Position numbers and translations under genes: made by a program | The notes under the pieces: model-generated | Seen by the model: only the letters and a program-made list of their open reading frames with translations | Told to the model about the DNA's origin: nothing | Databases searched by the model: none | Assembly (NCBI RefSeq): GCF_000619885.1 | Contig: NZ_JHUZ01000006.1 | Span: 620,001-684,000, forward strand | Length of the DNA: 64,000 nt | DNA from: Balneatrix alpica DSM 16621 | GTDB lineage: Bacteria; Pseudomonadota; Gammaproteobacteria; Pseudomonadales; Balneatricaceae | Direction: 5' to 3' | In this document: piece by piece, positions 8,789 through 17,193 of the stretch | Layout of the letters: every line of letters begins with the position of its first letter | Numbering within the stretch: the first letter of the stretch is position 1

Positions 8789-10177
8789 ATGATGGAGATG
8801 GATACCGAGCTGGATCAACAAACCCAGGCGCTGAAGGTGCCGCCTTATTCACTCGAGGCGGAACAATCGGTGCTCGGTGGGGTACTGCTGGATAACCAGG
8901 CCTGGGATTCCGTGGCCGAGCAGGTCACAGATGATGACTTCTATCGGCGTGAGCATCGCCTGATTTATCGGGCCATGGCCAAGCTGATTGGCGAGCAGCA
9001 GCCGCTGGATATTATTACTCTCTCGGAAGAGTTGGAGTCGCGGGCAGAGTTGGAACAAGTGGGTGGCCTGGCTTACCTGGGAGAGTTGGCGCAGAACACA
9101 CCCAGTACAATCAATATCCGAGCCTATGCGGAAATTGTGCGGGATCGCTCCTTACTGCGACAGCTGATCGGTATTGGTGGTGAAATTGTTGATATGGCTT
9201 ACCACACAGAGGGGCGACAAGCCACCGAAGTGTTGAGTGAGGCGGAAGCCAAGGTTTTTAAAATTGCCGAAAGCCGCGGCAAGTCTAATGGCCCCGAAGC
9301 GGTGAATCCGATTCTGGCGCGCACCATTGAAAAAATCGACCAGCTTAATCAGGTTGGGGGCAGCATTACCGGCGTAAGCTCCGGATTTACCGATCTGGAT
9401 GCCATGACTTCGGGCTTGCAGCCATCGGATCTGGTGATCGTTGCGGCGCGCCCTTCAATGGGGAAAACCACGTTCTCGATGAACATCGTCGAAAACGTAG
9501 TAGTCGGCGGGGAAAAGCCGGTACTGGTATTTAGTTTGGAGATGCCTGCGGATCAGTTGATGATGCGTATGCTCGCCTCCTTGGGCAAAATTCCCCTCAG
9601 TAATGTGCGCAGTGGTCAGCTGGATCCGGAAGAGTGGAACCGACTCACCGCGGCGGTGCATATGCTGCGTAATAAGCCTTTGTATATTGATGATCAGCCG
9701 GGCATCACCCCCAGTGAAATGCGGGCGCGGGCGCGCCGTATTCATCGGGAACATGGCAGCCTGGGGCTGATAATGGTCGACTACCTGCAATTGATGCGCT
9801 TGGGTGGCAAGGTAGAGAGTCGTACACAGGAAGTAGCGGAAATATCGCGTTCTTTAAAAGCCTTGGCGAAGGAGTTGCAGTGCACGGTGATTGCCCTGTC
9901 ACAGCTGAACCGTAGCTTGGAAAACCGTCCTAACAAGCGTCCGGTGAACTCTGACTTGCGGGAATCGGGCTCAATCGAGCAGGATGCCGACGTGATCCTC
10001 TTTATCTACCGGGATGAGGTCTATAACGAGGACAGTCCTGATAAAGGCGTGGCGGAAATTATTATCGGTAAACAGCGTAACGGGCCTATCGGTACCTGCC
10101 GCCTGGCCTTTATTGGTAAATACACCCGCTTCGAGGATCTGGCCCGTACTGGTTATGATGACTATCAGTATGAGTAA
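8789..10177 (+). CDS. dnaB: Replicative DNA helicase DnaB
   Basis: DnaB is the hexameric helicase that unwinds DNA ahead of the replisome. The product (about 462 residues) has the N-terminal DnaG-interacting helical domain starting LKVPPYSLEAEQSVLGG and a RecA-like C-terminal ATPase domain. That domain carries Walker A (ARPSMGKTTFSMN), Walker B (IMVDYLQLM) and the SDLRESGSIEQDADVI motif. No intein is present. The start is uncertain: ATG codons lie at 8789 and 8792, and a GTG in the same frame lies at 8780; none has a strong ribosome site. It follows the rplI terminator, so it has its own promoter. Confidence 0.97.
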   Translation: MMEMDTELDQQTQALKVPPYSLEAEQSVLGGVLLDNQAWDSVAEQVTDDDFYRREHRLIYRAMAKLIGEQQPLDIITLSEELESRAELEQVGGLAYLGELAQNTPSTINIRAYAEIVRDRSLLRQLIGIGGEIVDMAYHTEGRQATEVLSEAEAKVFKIAESRGKSNGPEAVNPILARTIEKIDQLNQVGGSITGVSSGFTDLDAMTSGLQPSDLVIVAARPSMGKTTFSMNIVENVVVGGEKPVLVFSLEMPADQLMMRMLASLGKIPLSNVRSGQLDPEEWNRLTAAVHMLRNKPLYIDDQPGITPSEMRARARRIHREHGSLGLIMVDYLQLMRLGGKVESRTQEVAEISRSLKALAKELQCTVIALSQLNRSLENRPNKRPVNSDLRESGSIEQDADVILFIYRDEVYNEDSPDKGVAEIIIGKQRNGPIGTCRLAFIGKYTRFEDLARTGYDDYQYE

Positions 10178-10192
10178 TCCGCGTCTGCACGC

Positions 10193-10627
10193 TTAATCGG
10201 TTTTAAATTGTCGGCAGTAAGCGGCAAAGGCTGGGGGCAGTGGGGCCTTGCCACGGGATTGGTAATCAAAGGCGAGAATGCTGGACTGAGCGAGGGCGAC
10301 CTCTTGCTGGTCCTGACAGCGGCGTAGCCGGTATTGTAATACGCAGCCATGCTGATCAAGTTCACTGACTCCCAGACTGCCCTCCAGTTCGTCTGCGTAG
10401 AAGGCTTCCGCACGAAACTGGATAGCCACATCGGCCAGAATCATGCCGCAGCCACCTAAATCCATCTCACTGAAACCTCCGGCACTTAGCCAGCGTACCC
10501 TGAGCTCATGGAGCAGATTAAGCAAGGCGCCATTGCTGAGGTGATTGCCGTAATTAATGTCCTGTATTTGCACACGTATCAGACTGTGAAAAGGCAGGGT
10601 GGGGAGTGTCAGGCGTAAGCGGGGCAT
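10193..10627 (-). CDS. Acyl-CoA thioesterase of the hot-dog fold (4HBT family)
   Basis: The 144-residue product looks like a YbgC/4HBT-type thioesterase, which hydrolyses acyl-CoA thioesters in the cytoplasm. The region IQDINYGNHLSNGALLNLLHELRVRWL near residue 20 fits the hot-dog helix, in which an Asp near the N-terminus and a following glycine-rich turn form the active site. The beta sheet region contains VAIQFRAEAFYADELEG. Length is normal. The frame is open upstream, but the ATG at 10627 has a near-perfect AGGAGGTG ribosome site. It converges on dnaB with only 15 bp between stop codons. The substrate is not predictable. Confidence 0.8.
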   Translation of the reverse strand: MPRLRLTLPTLPFHSLIRVQIQDINYGNHLSNGALLNLLHELRVRWLSAGGFSEMDLGGCGMILADVAIQFRAEAFYADELEGSLGVSELDQHGCVLQYRLRRCQDQQEVALAQSSILAFDYQSRGKAPLPPAFAAYCRQFKTD

Positions 10628-10740
10628 CAGCACCTCCTGGGGGCTGTTTTTCAGCAAAAAAATTGCTGCTATCGAGTAAAAAATACAATCATCGCCAGCG
10701 CTAAGATTGCGCACAATAGCGCTCCCGTGGAGGAGTGCCC

Positions 10741-11340
10741 ATGTCGAGTTTTCTGTTAGTTGATGCGATTTTGGATCAGTTGGCTGAGCAAGGCTATGCC
10801 ATTGTTGATGGACTTTTGTCTGATACCTTATTGCAGAATCTGCATGATGATTTGCATGAGCAGGGCTTGCGCCCAGCCCGTATTGGCCAGGATCGCTTAC
10901 GTATGGCGGAGGTGCGTGGCGATAAAATTGATTGGCTCGATGGTAATACGCCTCCACAACAGGAGTTTTTGGGGCTGACGCAAAGCTGGCAAGAAGCTTT
11001 TAACCGCAGCTTCTATTTGGGCTTAAACGCTGCGGAGTTTCACTATGCTTACTACCCCGAGGGGGGCGGTTATCAAAAGCATTGGGATAACTTTCAGGGC
11101 ACTAATGCCCGGGTACTGACCTTTATCACCTACCTCAATCGTTTCTGGCAGCCGGGGGATGGGGGAGAGCTGGTTATTTACACCGAGGACGATAGCGCCG
11201 TGCGTGCCTTGGTCGCTCCTACCTGGGGTACCAGTGTGCTGTTTTTTAGTGATCGTTTCCCCCACCAAGTGATGCCCGCGGTGAAGCCCCGTGCCAGTGT
11301 GACGGGTTGGTTTCGCCGCAATGATCCCCTGGTGTTTTAA
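10741..11340 (+). CDS. 2-oxoglutarate/Fe(II) oxygenase, prolyl-4-hydroxylase-like
   Basis: The 199-residue product has the double-stranded beta-helix iron ligands HxD (in YQKHWDN, residues about 115-121) and a distal His (FPHQVMPA), followed by the Arg that binds 2-oxoglutarate (RASVTGWFRR). It resembles the SM-20/PHD-like dioxygenases of bacteria, some of which hydroxylate elongation factor Tu or ribosomal proteins; that target is only a possibility here. ATG at 10741 follows a GGAGGAG ribosome site; another start six bases upstream is less likely. It diverges from the thioesterase. Confidence 0.85.
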   Translation: MSSFLLVDAILDQLAEQGYAIVDGLLSDTLLQNLHDDLHEQGLRPARIGQDRLRMAEVRGDKIDWLDGNTPPQQEFLGLTQSWQEAFNRSFYLGLNAAEFHYAYYPEGGGYQKHWDNFQGTNARVLTFITYLNRFWQPGDGGELVIYTEDDSAVRALVAPTWGTSVLFFSDRFPHQVMPAVKPRASVTGWFRRNDPLVF

Positions 11341-11351
11341 GGGCGTGCATT

Positions 11352-12383
11352 TCATCCGCTATTCGCGTGGATGGGTACCAGGTGCTGGCGAAAACGCTCG
11401 GTACAGGCTTGCCAACTGAAGCCTTCCGCTGCCCGGCGACAGAGGCTGCGATCAAGTTGCAGGCAGCGCTGCACCGCCCTGGCTAAGTCTTCATCAAGAA
11501 AACCACTGACCCCTGGCTGCACCACATCAATGGGTCCGGTAACGGGATAGGCCGCCACTGGGGTGCCACAGGCCATGGCCTCCAGCATCACCAAACCAAA
11601 GGTATCGGTGCGGGAAGGAAAGACAAACACATCCGCCTGAGCATACTCTTGGGCCAGTGCCTGCCCACGCTTAAAACCTACCCACTCGACTTCCGGATAG
11701 CGCTTTTCCAGTTCAGTACGGGCGGGGCCATCGCCAACCACCCGCTTACGGGCAGGAAAGGGCAGTTGTAAGAAGGCTTCCAGGTTCTTTTCCACTGCCA
11801 CCCGTCCGACATAAAGCAGCAAGGGTTGGCCGCAATGCTGCATTGGCTCCGCTAGTTGTGGATGCCGCGGCTGGGGACGAAATAACTCGGTATCCACTCC
11901 TCGTCCCCAAACCACCAAGTTGCTTAAGCCCTGGGCGCTTAGCTCATCGGCATTACTGAGGGTGGTGACGAGTACGTGACGGCTAGGGCGGTGAAACCAA
12001 CGTAAAAAACGATAGCCCCAAGCCAGGGGAATTAGGGCGCAGCGGCTATGCACATACTCTGGAAACTTGGTATGCAATGAGGTGCTAAAGGGCAGCTGCT
12101 GTCGATTTAAATAGCGTCGGGCAGCTAAGCCGAGCGGGCCCTCGGTAGCGATGTGATAGGCATCAGCCTGGGCGGCTTGCAGCATCTTAGGCAGGCGCCA
12201 GATATCCAGCGCTAGGCGAATATCCGGATAGGTGGGACAGGGGAGATTACGAAACAGGCCGGGATGGATCACTTCGATTTGGATGCCCTGCTGCTGTAAC
12301 TGCTGACACATTTGCTGCAGGGTGGTGACGACACCATTGATTTGTGGTGTCCAGGCATCGGTAACTAAGACCAGCTTGTTCAT
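11352..12383 (-). CDS. GT4 glycosyltransferase, Agt-like (diacylglycerol glycosylation)
   Basis: The 343-residue product is a GT-B fold glycosyltransferase of family 4. The N-terminus has DAWTPQINGVVTTL, the motif shared by SqdX- and Agt-like enzymes that transfer sugars from UDP-sugars to diacylglycerol. The C-terminal half has YVGRVAVEKNLEAF and the nucleotide-sugar site FPSRTDTFGLVMLEAMACGTPV with the EX7E pattern. Its ATG directly abuts the stop of the upstream metallophosphoesterase gene. In marine bacteria, PlcP removes the head group of phospholipids and Agt glycosylates the diacylglycerol, replacing phospholipid under phosphate limitation. The specific role is inferred from this pairing; a generic GT4 function is the alternative. 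Confidence 0.75.
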   Translation of the reverse strand: MNKLVLVTDAWTPQINGVVTTLQQMCQQLQQQGIQIEVIHPGLFRNLPCPTYPDIRLALDIWRLPKMLQAAQADAYHIATEGPLGLAARRYLNRQQLPFSTSLHTKFPEYVHSRCALIPLAWGYRFLRWFHRPSRHVLVTTLSNADELSAQGLSNLVVWGRGVDTELFRPQPRHPQLAEPMQHCGQPLLLYVGRVAVEKNLEAFLQLPFPARKRVVGDGPARTELEKRYPEVEWVGFKRGQALAQEYAQADVFVFPSRTDTFGLVMLEAMACGTPVAAYPVTGPIDVVQPGVSGFLDEDLARAVQRCLQLDRSLCRRAAEGFSWQACTERFRQHLVPIHANSG

Positions 12384-13196
12384 TTAGGCGCTCCTTGCCA
12401 GGGCCGAGTCGGCGGTTTGTGATAACAACACCTCGCGTTGACGCACCCAGCGCACCAGTTCAATGCGCCCATCCAGGTGCTCAACCAAGGCGGTGCAGGA
12501 CTCTACCCAATCGCCACAGTTGAGATAGCGCACCTCACCTACCTTACGAATTTCGGCATGATGGATATGGCCGCAGACTACCCCATCGAAGCCCCGCCGT
12601 TGGCACTCATGGGCCAGGGCTTCTTCAAACTCGCTGATAAAGCTCACCGCTTTTTTGACCCGGTGTTTGAGGTAGGCAGAGAGTGACCAGTAGCCCATAC
12701 CAAAGCGTTGGCGTAGTTGATTGAGCCACCGGTTCAATACCAGCAGGCTTTCGTAAGCGGAGTCACCGAGGAAGGCGAGCCAGCGATGGTAGCGGGTAAT
12801 CACATCGAACAGATCGCCATGGGTGATCAGCCAACGCTCACCTTGCAGGGTCTGGTATTCCGCTTCATCTACCAGACGGATGTTGCCTAGCTCAAGGGTT
12901 GAGTATTTGCGTAGAAATTCATCGTGGTTACCGGTGACATAGGTGACTTCGGTACCTCGTTTGGCCAGGGTCAGGATGCGCCTGAGCACATTGGAATGGC
13001 TTTGTGGCCAGTAAAAACCTTTGCGCAGGCGCCAGCCATCGATGATGTCGCCTACCAAGAACAGTTGCTGACAGTCATGGCTTTTTAGAAATTCAGTTAA
13101 CAGTTCCGCCTGGCAGCCCCGGGTACCCAGGTGGGTATCGGAGATCCAGATGGTGCGAACACGGCGCTTGTGCGGGGGCAGGACTGGGGTCGTCAT
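12384..13196 (-). CDS. plcP: Metallophosphoesterase, PlcP-like phospholipase C (LpxH-related)
   Basis: The 270-residue product has all calcineurin-type metal motifs: DTH (Asp20, His22), GDIIDGW (Asp50), GNHDE (residues 89-93), THGD and CGHIHH. The block SDTHLGTRGCQAELL followed by GWRL and FYWPQSH is the pattern of PlcP, the phospholipase C of phospholipid remodelling, rather than of LpxH itself, which is about 240 residues and lacks it. ATG at 13196 follows an AGGAG site. It is the first gene of a two-gene operon with the GT4 glycosyltransferase. A half Pho-box-like element lies upstream. Automatic annotation as UDP-2,3-diacylglucosamine diphosphatase would be the likely alternative. Confidence 0.78.
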   Translation of the reverse strand: MTTPVLPPHKRRVRTIWISDTHLGTRGCQAELLTEFLKSHDCQQLFLVGDIIDGWRLRKGFYWPQSHSNVLRRILTLAKRGTEVTYVTGNHDEFLRKYSTLELGNIRLVDEAEYQTLQGERWLITHGDLFDVITRYHRWLAFLGDSAYESLLVLNRWLNQLRQRFGMGYWSLSAYLKHRVKKAVSFISEFEEALAHECQRRGFDGVVCGHIHHAEIRKVGEVRYLNCGDWVESCTALVEHLDGRIELVRWVRQREVLLSQTADSALARSA

Positions 13197-13234
13197 GGGC
13201 AGCTCCTGTAACAGTCACTGCCATGCTAGGTAAA

Positions 13235-13245
13235 TTTAATGACGG
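13235..13245 (-). promoter_or_regulatory. Possible half Pho box upstream of plcP-like gene
   Basis: On the minus strand CCGTCATTAAA matches the first half of the PhoB consensus (CTGTCAT plus an AT spacer) in all but one position of the heptamer. The second half-site is poor, so this is a weak candidate supported mainly by the expected phosphate control of plcP. Confidence 0.3.
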
Positions 13246-13273
13246 AAATATTGCGGGGTAACGCCTGCTTGTC

Positions 13274-14566
13274 TTAGCCGGCAGCGAGGTAGTCTTGCAG
13301 CACAGTACAGGTGGTGTGGGTGAGCTGCTGTACCTCAGCGGCGGTCATACAGAAGGGGGGCATCATATAGACCAACTTACCAAAGGGTCGGAGCCAGATG
13401 CCCGCCTCAACCAACATGGGTTGCAGGCGGCGATTATCCACAGGCTGTGCTAACTCAATCACTCCGATGGCGCCGAGGCAGCGTACCTCCGCCACGCCGT
13501 TAAGTTGGCGGGCGGGGGCTAACCCCTGGGAGAGTTGTTGCTCAAGTTGAGCGACCTGTTGTTGCCAGGGTTGGCTTAGGAGTAGCTCAATGCTGGCAGT
13601 GGCCACGGCGCAGGCCAGTGGGTTGGCCATAAAAGTAGGGCCATGCATAAAGCAGCCAGCGCCACCGGCGGAGATGGTTTCGGCAATATGGGTGGTGGTG
13701 AGGGTGGCGGCCAGGGTCATATAGCCGCCGGTGAGGGCTTTGCCAACACAGAGAATATCCGGGCTGATCGCCGCATGTTCACAGGCGAAGAGTTTGCCGG
13801 TGCGGCCAAAGCCAGTGGCAATCTCATCGGCAATCAACAGCACATCAAACTCATCACAGAGACGGCGAGCCTCCGCCAGGTAGGCGGGCGGATAAAAACG
13901 CATTCCCCCTGCCCCCTGCACGATGGGTTCCAGAATCAGGGCGGCCAGTTCGTGCTGGTGGTTGGCTAGCAGAGCGCGTAAGGGCTCCATTTCCCCTGGC
14001 TGCAACGGACGGTTAAAGCCCGTCGCTGGTGCGGGGGCAAACAGTTGCTGCATCAAGACTCCGCTAAACAACTCATGCATTCCTGTCACCGGATCACAGA
14101 CTGACATCGCGCCGGTGGTGTCACCGTGATACCCCTGGCGTAGGGCCAGCAACCGTTGTTTGCCTGGCAGCCCCCGTGCTTGCCAGTATTGGATTGCCAT
14201 CTTCATCGCCACCTCAACGGCGACGGAACCTGAGTCACAGAGAAACACTTTATCTAACCCCGCAGGGCTAAGGGCAACCAGATGCTGGCCAAGGCGAATG
14301 GCTGGCTCATGGGTGAGGCCGCCAAACATGACATGGCTCATTTTCTGGCTTTGTTCGACTAGCGCTTGATTGAGTTTGGGATGGTTGTAGCCATGAATAG
14401 CCGCCCACCAGGAGGCCATGCCATCAATCAGCTCGCGGCCATCGCTCAAATACAGCTTAACCCCCTGGGCATGGCTGACCGGAAACACCGGTGCAGGATT
14501 CAGCATGGAGGTATAAGGATGCCAGAGGTGTTGGCGGTCAAAGGCCAGATCCAGATCGGTAAGCAT
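13274..14566 (-). CDS. bioA: Adenosylmethionine-8-amino-7-oxononanoate aminotransferase
   Basis: BioA makes 7,8-diaminopelargonate from KAPA using S-adenosylmethionine as amino donor, the antepenultimate step of biotin synthesis. The 430-residue product is a class III aminotransferase with the BioA start ([12 protein letters not shown]), the substrate-site segment [15 protein letters not shown], the PLP-binding loop [15 protein letters not shown] and the Schiff-base lysine in [12 protein letters not shown]. Length is normal. It stands alone, about 9 kb from bioBFHCD, and I see no BirA-type operator upstream, so its control may differ from that of the main biotin operon. Confidence 0.97.
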   Translation of the reverse strand: MLTDLDLAFDRQHLWHPYTSMLNPAPVFPVSHAQGVKLYLSDGRELIDGMASWWAAIHGYNHPKLNQALVEQSQKMSHVMFGGLTHEPAIRLGQHLVALSPAGLDKVFLCDSGSVAVEVAMKMAIQYWQARGLPGKQRLLALRQGYHGDTTGAMSVCDPVTGMHELFSGVLMQQLFAPAPATGFNRPLQPGEMEPLRALLANHQHELAALILEPIVQGAGGMRFYPPAYLAEARRLCDEFDVLLIADEIATGFGRTGKLFACEHAAISPDILCVGKALTGGYMTLAATLTTTHIAETISAGGAGCFMHGPTFMANPLACAVATASIELLLSQPWQQQVAQLEQQLSQGLAPARQLNGVAEVRCLGAIGVIELAQPVDNRRLQPMLVEAGIWLRPFGKLVYMMPPFCMTAAEVQQLTHTTCTVLQDYLAAG

Positions 14567-14678
14567 AAGGAGTCCTGAAACAGTGCACGGGGCCGGTATT
14601 GTGCCATGGTTGGTAAGTAGACGGAAAAGTACGCTGGCGTGATGCGGGGAGTGATGGCGTAAAAAAGCTGAAACTCAT

Positions 14679-14707
14679 GGGAAACTTTCCAGTAGGGGGC
14701 AAGTCTA
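14679..14707 (+). promoter_or_regulatory. Possible ECF-sigma promoter of the bufferin operon
   Basis: GGGAAACTT (14679-14687) and GTCTA (14703-14707) are 15 bp apart, like the GGAAC/GTC pattern of many ECF sigma promoters, and no good sigma70 pair is seen in this stretch. Operons of this type are often metal- or ECF-controlled in other bacteria. No sigma factor gene lies in the window. Confidence 0.35.
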
Positions 14708-14768
14708 CTTATGCAAGCCAACGCCATGCGTCAGGCGAAATAAATTAAAAGCCTTGAAGGAGAGCCTT

Positions 14769-15017
14769 ATGAATAAGTCCAAACTTGTTGCTGCTACTGC
14801 CATTACCGGTTTGCTGTCACTGGGTATGATGAGTGCCGATGTGGCGCTGGCCGAAGGTGCCAAAGAGAAGTGCTACGGTGTAGCCAAAGCCGGTCAAAAC
14901 GATTGCGCCGCTAATGGTCATGCCTGTGCCGGTCAGGCTTCCACCGACAATGATCCCAACGAATGGGTCTATGTGGCAGCCGGTACCTGTGAAGGCATGG
15001 GTGGAATGAAGAAGTAA
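14769..15017 (+). CDS. bufA: Bufferin precursor peptide BufA (DUF2282)
   Basis: The 82-residue product has a Sec signal peptide (hydrophobic residues 5-23, predicted cleavage after Ala28) and a mature part with four cysteines, Cys35, Cys46, Cys53 and Cys74, in the DUF2282 pattern [24 protein letters not shown]. In characterised bufferins, DUF692 enzymes modify the two central cysteines and the periplasmic product binds copper. ATG at 14769 follows GGAGAG; the frame is open 15 bp further to a TTG. It is the first of four genes, three bases before the DUF692 gene. The copper role here is inferred from the family. Confidence 0.9.
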   Translation: MNKSKLVAATAITGLLSLGMMSADVALAEGAKEKCYGVAKAGQNDCAANGHACAGQASTDNDPNEWVYVAAGTCEGMGGMKK

Positions 15018-15020
15018 GTC

Positions 15021-15839
15021 ATGCTCACAACCCTCCCTCTGGCTGTAGGTGTGGGGCTGCGCGCCCCCCACTACCCTGATTTTCTTGAGCAGCGTCCGCC
15101 CATCGCTTGGTTGGAAGCGCACAGTGAAAATTACTTTGGTGGTGGGGCGGCCTTGCAGACGCTAACGCGGATTGCCGCCCATTACCCTATTAGCCTGCAT
15201 GGAGTGGGAATGGGTCTGGCCTCTGCCCAGGAGCTTGATCCGGAGCACCTGCAAGCCCTGTGCAAACTGGTGCAGCGGATTCAGCCGCAGGCGGTATCGG
15301 AGCACCTGAGTTGGTGTCGGGCAGAAGGGCAGGTGATTAATGACTTACTGCCTTTTCCCTATTCGGAAGAAGCTTTGCTGCTAGTGACGGATCGGGTGCA
15401 GCGGGTGCAGGATGCATTAGGGCGGCCTTTATTGATCGAAAATCTGTCTACATACCTGCGTTTTGCCGACTCGGTGCTGACGGAGGCTGAGTTTTTAGCG
15501 GAACTGGTGCTGCGCACAGGTTGTGGATTATTACTGGATATCAACAACCTCTATGTGAATCAGGTCAATCTGGGGGTGGATGCCCAGCAAGAGATTGCCC
15601 GTCTGCCGGCAGCGGCTATTGCCGAAATTCATCTGGCAGGTTTTAGCCAGCGTAATGGTTGCCTGGTCGATAGCCATAGTCGTGCGGTGGTGGATGAGGT
15701 ATGGCAGTTATATGCCGCCACCCTGGCGCAGATTGGTCCGCGACCGACCCTGATTGAGTGGGATCTGGACATTCCGAGCTTGGATGTGCTGCTTGGTGAA
15801 GCAGATAAAGCAGACGCTATTTTACGGAGGCTGCCATGA
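15021..15839 (+). CDS. bufB: DUF692 multinuclear iron oxidative enzyme BufB
   Basis: The 272-residue TIM-barrel enzyme belongs to DUF692, the family of MbnB and other multinuclear non-haem iron oxidases that modify cysteines in ribosomal peptides. Likely metal ligands are seen in order: SLHGVG, SEHLSW, LIENLSTYL, LLLDINNLYVN, IAEIHLAG, VDSHSRAV and IEWDLDIP, which supply the conserved His, Glu and Asp residues. Length is typical. It should act on the BufA precursor together with BufC. The gene overlaps bufC by four bases (ATGA), indicating translational coupling. Confidence 0.92.
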   Translation: MLTTLPLAVGVGLRAPHYPDFLEQRPPIAWLEAHSENYFGGGAALQTLTRIAAHYPISLHGVGMGLASAQELDPEHLQALCKLVQRIQPQAVSEHLSWCRAEGQVINDLLPFPYSEEALLLVTDRVQRVQDALGRPLLIENLSTYLRFADSVLTEAEFLAELVLRTGCGLLLDINNLYVNQVNLGVDAQQEIARLPAAAIAEIHLAGFSQRNGCLVDSHSRAVVDEVWQLYAATLAQIGPRPTLIEWDLDIPSLDVLLGEADKADAILRRLP

Positions 15840-16609
15840 CGATCTCCTTAGCAACCAGCCAGGCGCGACTCTTAGCGGCGATTCGGGAGCAGGCGGAGTT
15901 GCCAAGCGAATGGCTGGTGGATGCCTATCCCTGCACACCCGATAAAGGCTTGGCGGTGTACCGCAATAATCGCCGCATCCTGTTGAAGGAGATGCTGCGT
16001 AGCCTCTACCCCACAGTGGCGGCCTTAGTCGGTGAGGCTTATTTTGCCGGTTTGATTCATGCCTATGTGATGTCAGTGCCCTCACGCAGTGGTGATGTGC
16101 ATCGTTATGGGGAGCAGATGGCGGACTTTATTGCCCAGTATCCGGGGAGTGAGGCCCTGCCCTATTTAGCCGATGTAGCGCGTTTGGAATGGGCTTGGCA
16201 TCGCAGCTATTACGCTGAGGATAGCCCGCCCTTTGAACTGGCCTGCTTGCAGCAATGGGGGGCGGAGTCATTCCCGCTTCTGGTGTTTGAGCTGGATGCC
16301 GCGGTGCAGCTGTTGCAGTCCGAGTACAGCGTGCTGTCCATTTGGGCCTATCACCAACAAACACAGCCCAGCGGCTCCCTTCACTGGCAACAACCCCAGC
16401 ATCTATTGGTTTGGCGGCCGGGGCGCGTGCAACTCAAGGAGCTCAGTGAGGCTGAATGGCAGGCGTTGCAAGCAATGGCCGCAGGCTTACCGCTGGAGCA
16501 GGTGGTGGAGCGAGCCCTGCAGGCAGAAGAAGAGTTCGATATTCAGACCAAGTTATTGGAATGGATTCAGATGCGGGTGATAGCAGGTGTTCATCTGCCG
16601 CCCTGTTAG
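15836..16609 (+). CDS. bufC: DUF2063 partner protein BufC
   Basis: The 257-residue product has the DUF2063 N-terminal helical domain (residues about 10-100, including YPTVAALVGEAYFAGLIHAYV and DFIAQYPGSEALPYLADVARLEWAWHRSYY) and a C-terminal domain that in such partners recognises the precursor peptide. In bufferin and related systems the DUF2063-type protein binds the peptide and presents it to the DUF692 enzyme. It overlaps bufB by four bases. No signal peptide is seen, so modification probably happens in the cytoplasm before export. Confidence 0.88.
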   Translation: MTISLATSQARLLAAIREQAELPSEWLVDAYPCTPDKGLAVYRNNRRILLKEMLRSLYPTVAALVGEAYFAGLIHAYVMSVPSRSGDVHRYGEQMADFIAQYPGSEALPYLADVARLEWAWHRSYYAEDSPPFELACLQQWGAESFPLLVFELDAAVQLLQSEYSVLSIWAYHQQTQPSGSLHWQQPQHLLVWRPGRVQLKELSEAEWQALQAMAAGLPLEQVVERALQAEEEFDIQTKLLEWIQMRVIAGVHLPPC

Positions 16610-16692
16610 CTTTTCTCTGTTGTGTTGGTAGAGAGGAGCGCTATCACCGTGATAATCACTCATGTCATACCCCAACGAGAGGAGGGCGCGCT

Positions 16693-17145
16693 ATGCAGGC
16701 TCTATTCGCTCAGCGTGAGACGCTGTTGAAAATTGCCCAGCCACTCAGTGATGTACTGAATTTGCTGATTCGTTTTTATCTCGCCAAGGTCTTTTTCATG
16801 TCTGGCTTAACCAAGCTGCGTGACTGGGAGACAACGGTTTTTCTGTTTCAGGAAGAGTACCGTGTACCGCTGCTGTCACCGGAACTGGCGGCATTTTTCG
16901 GCACTGCCGGGGAGCTGGTGTTACCCGTCTTGTTGCTGCTGGGACTGGCGGGGCGTCTGGCCGGATTAGGGCTGTTTGTGCTGAATATTGTCGCGGTGGT
17001 GTCCTATTACCATGTGCTGTCTGAGGTGCAGTCGATGCTGGATGCCCACTTCTATTGGGGGCTGCTGCTGGCTGTGGTGGTGCTGTATGGGCCGGGACGT
17101 TTAGCCGTCGATCACTGGCTATGCCGCCGCTGTCAGAGCGCTTAA
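16693..17145 (+). CDS. bufD: DoxX-family membrane protein BufD
   Basis: The 150-residue product has four predicted membrane helices and the DoxX pattern (RFYLAKVFFMSGLTKLRDWETTVFLF, then FFGTAGELVLPVLLLLG). DoxX-type proteins commonly close bufferin operons; their exact role, perhaps electron transfer or copper handling at the membrane, is unsettled. ATG at 16693 follows GAGGAGGG; the frame is open upstream inside bufC, but no site fits there. It lies 83 bp after bufC, and the gap holds a near-palindrome around 16640-16652. Confidence 0.82.
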   Translation: MQALFAQRETLLKIAQPLSDVLNLLIRFYLAKVFFMSGLTKLRDWETTVFLFQEEYRVPLLSPELAAFFGTAGELVLPVLLLLGLAGRLAGLGLFVLNIVAVVSYYHVLSEVQSMLDAHFYWGLLLAVVVLYGPGRLAVDHWLCRRCQSA

Positions 17146-17166
17146 TCGGCATAACTTTTTACCTTG

Positions 17167-17188
17167 CCCGCCCAGGGATCTGGGCGGG
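17167..17188. terminator. Hairpin between convergent bufD and an exported-protein gene
   Basis: A perfect 9-bp GC stem (17167-17175 with 17180-17188, loop GGAT) lies in the 48-bp gap between converging genes. No clear T-run follows on either strand, so termination strength is uncertain. Confidence 0.55.
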
Positions 17189-17193
17189 GCGGA

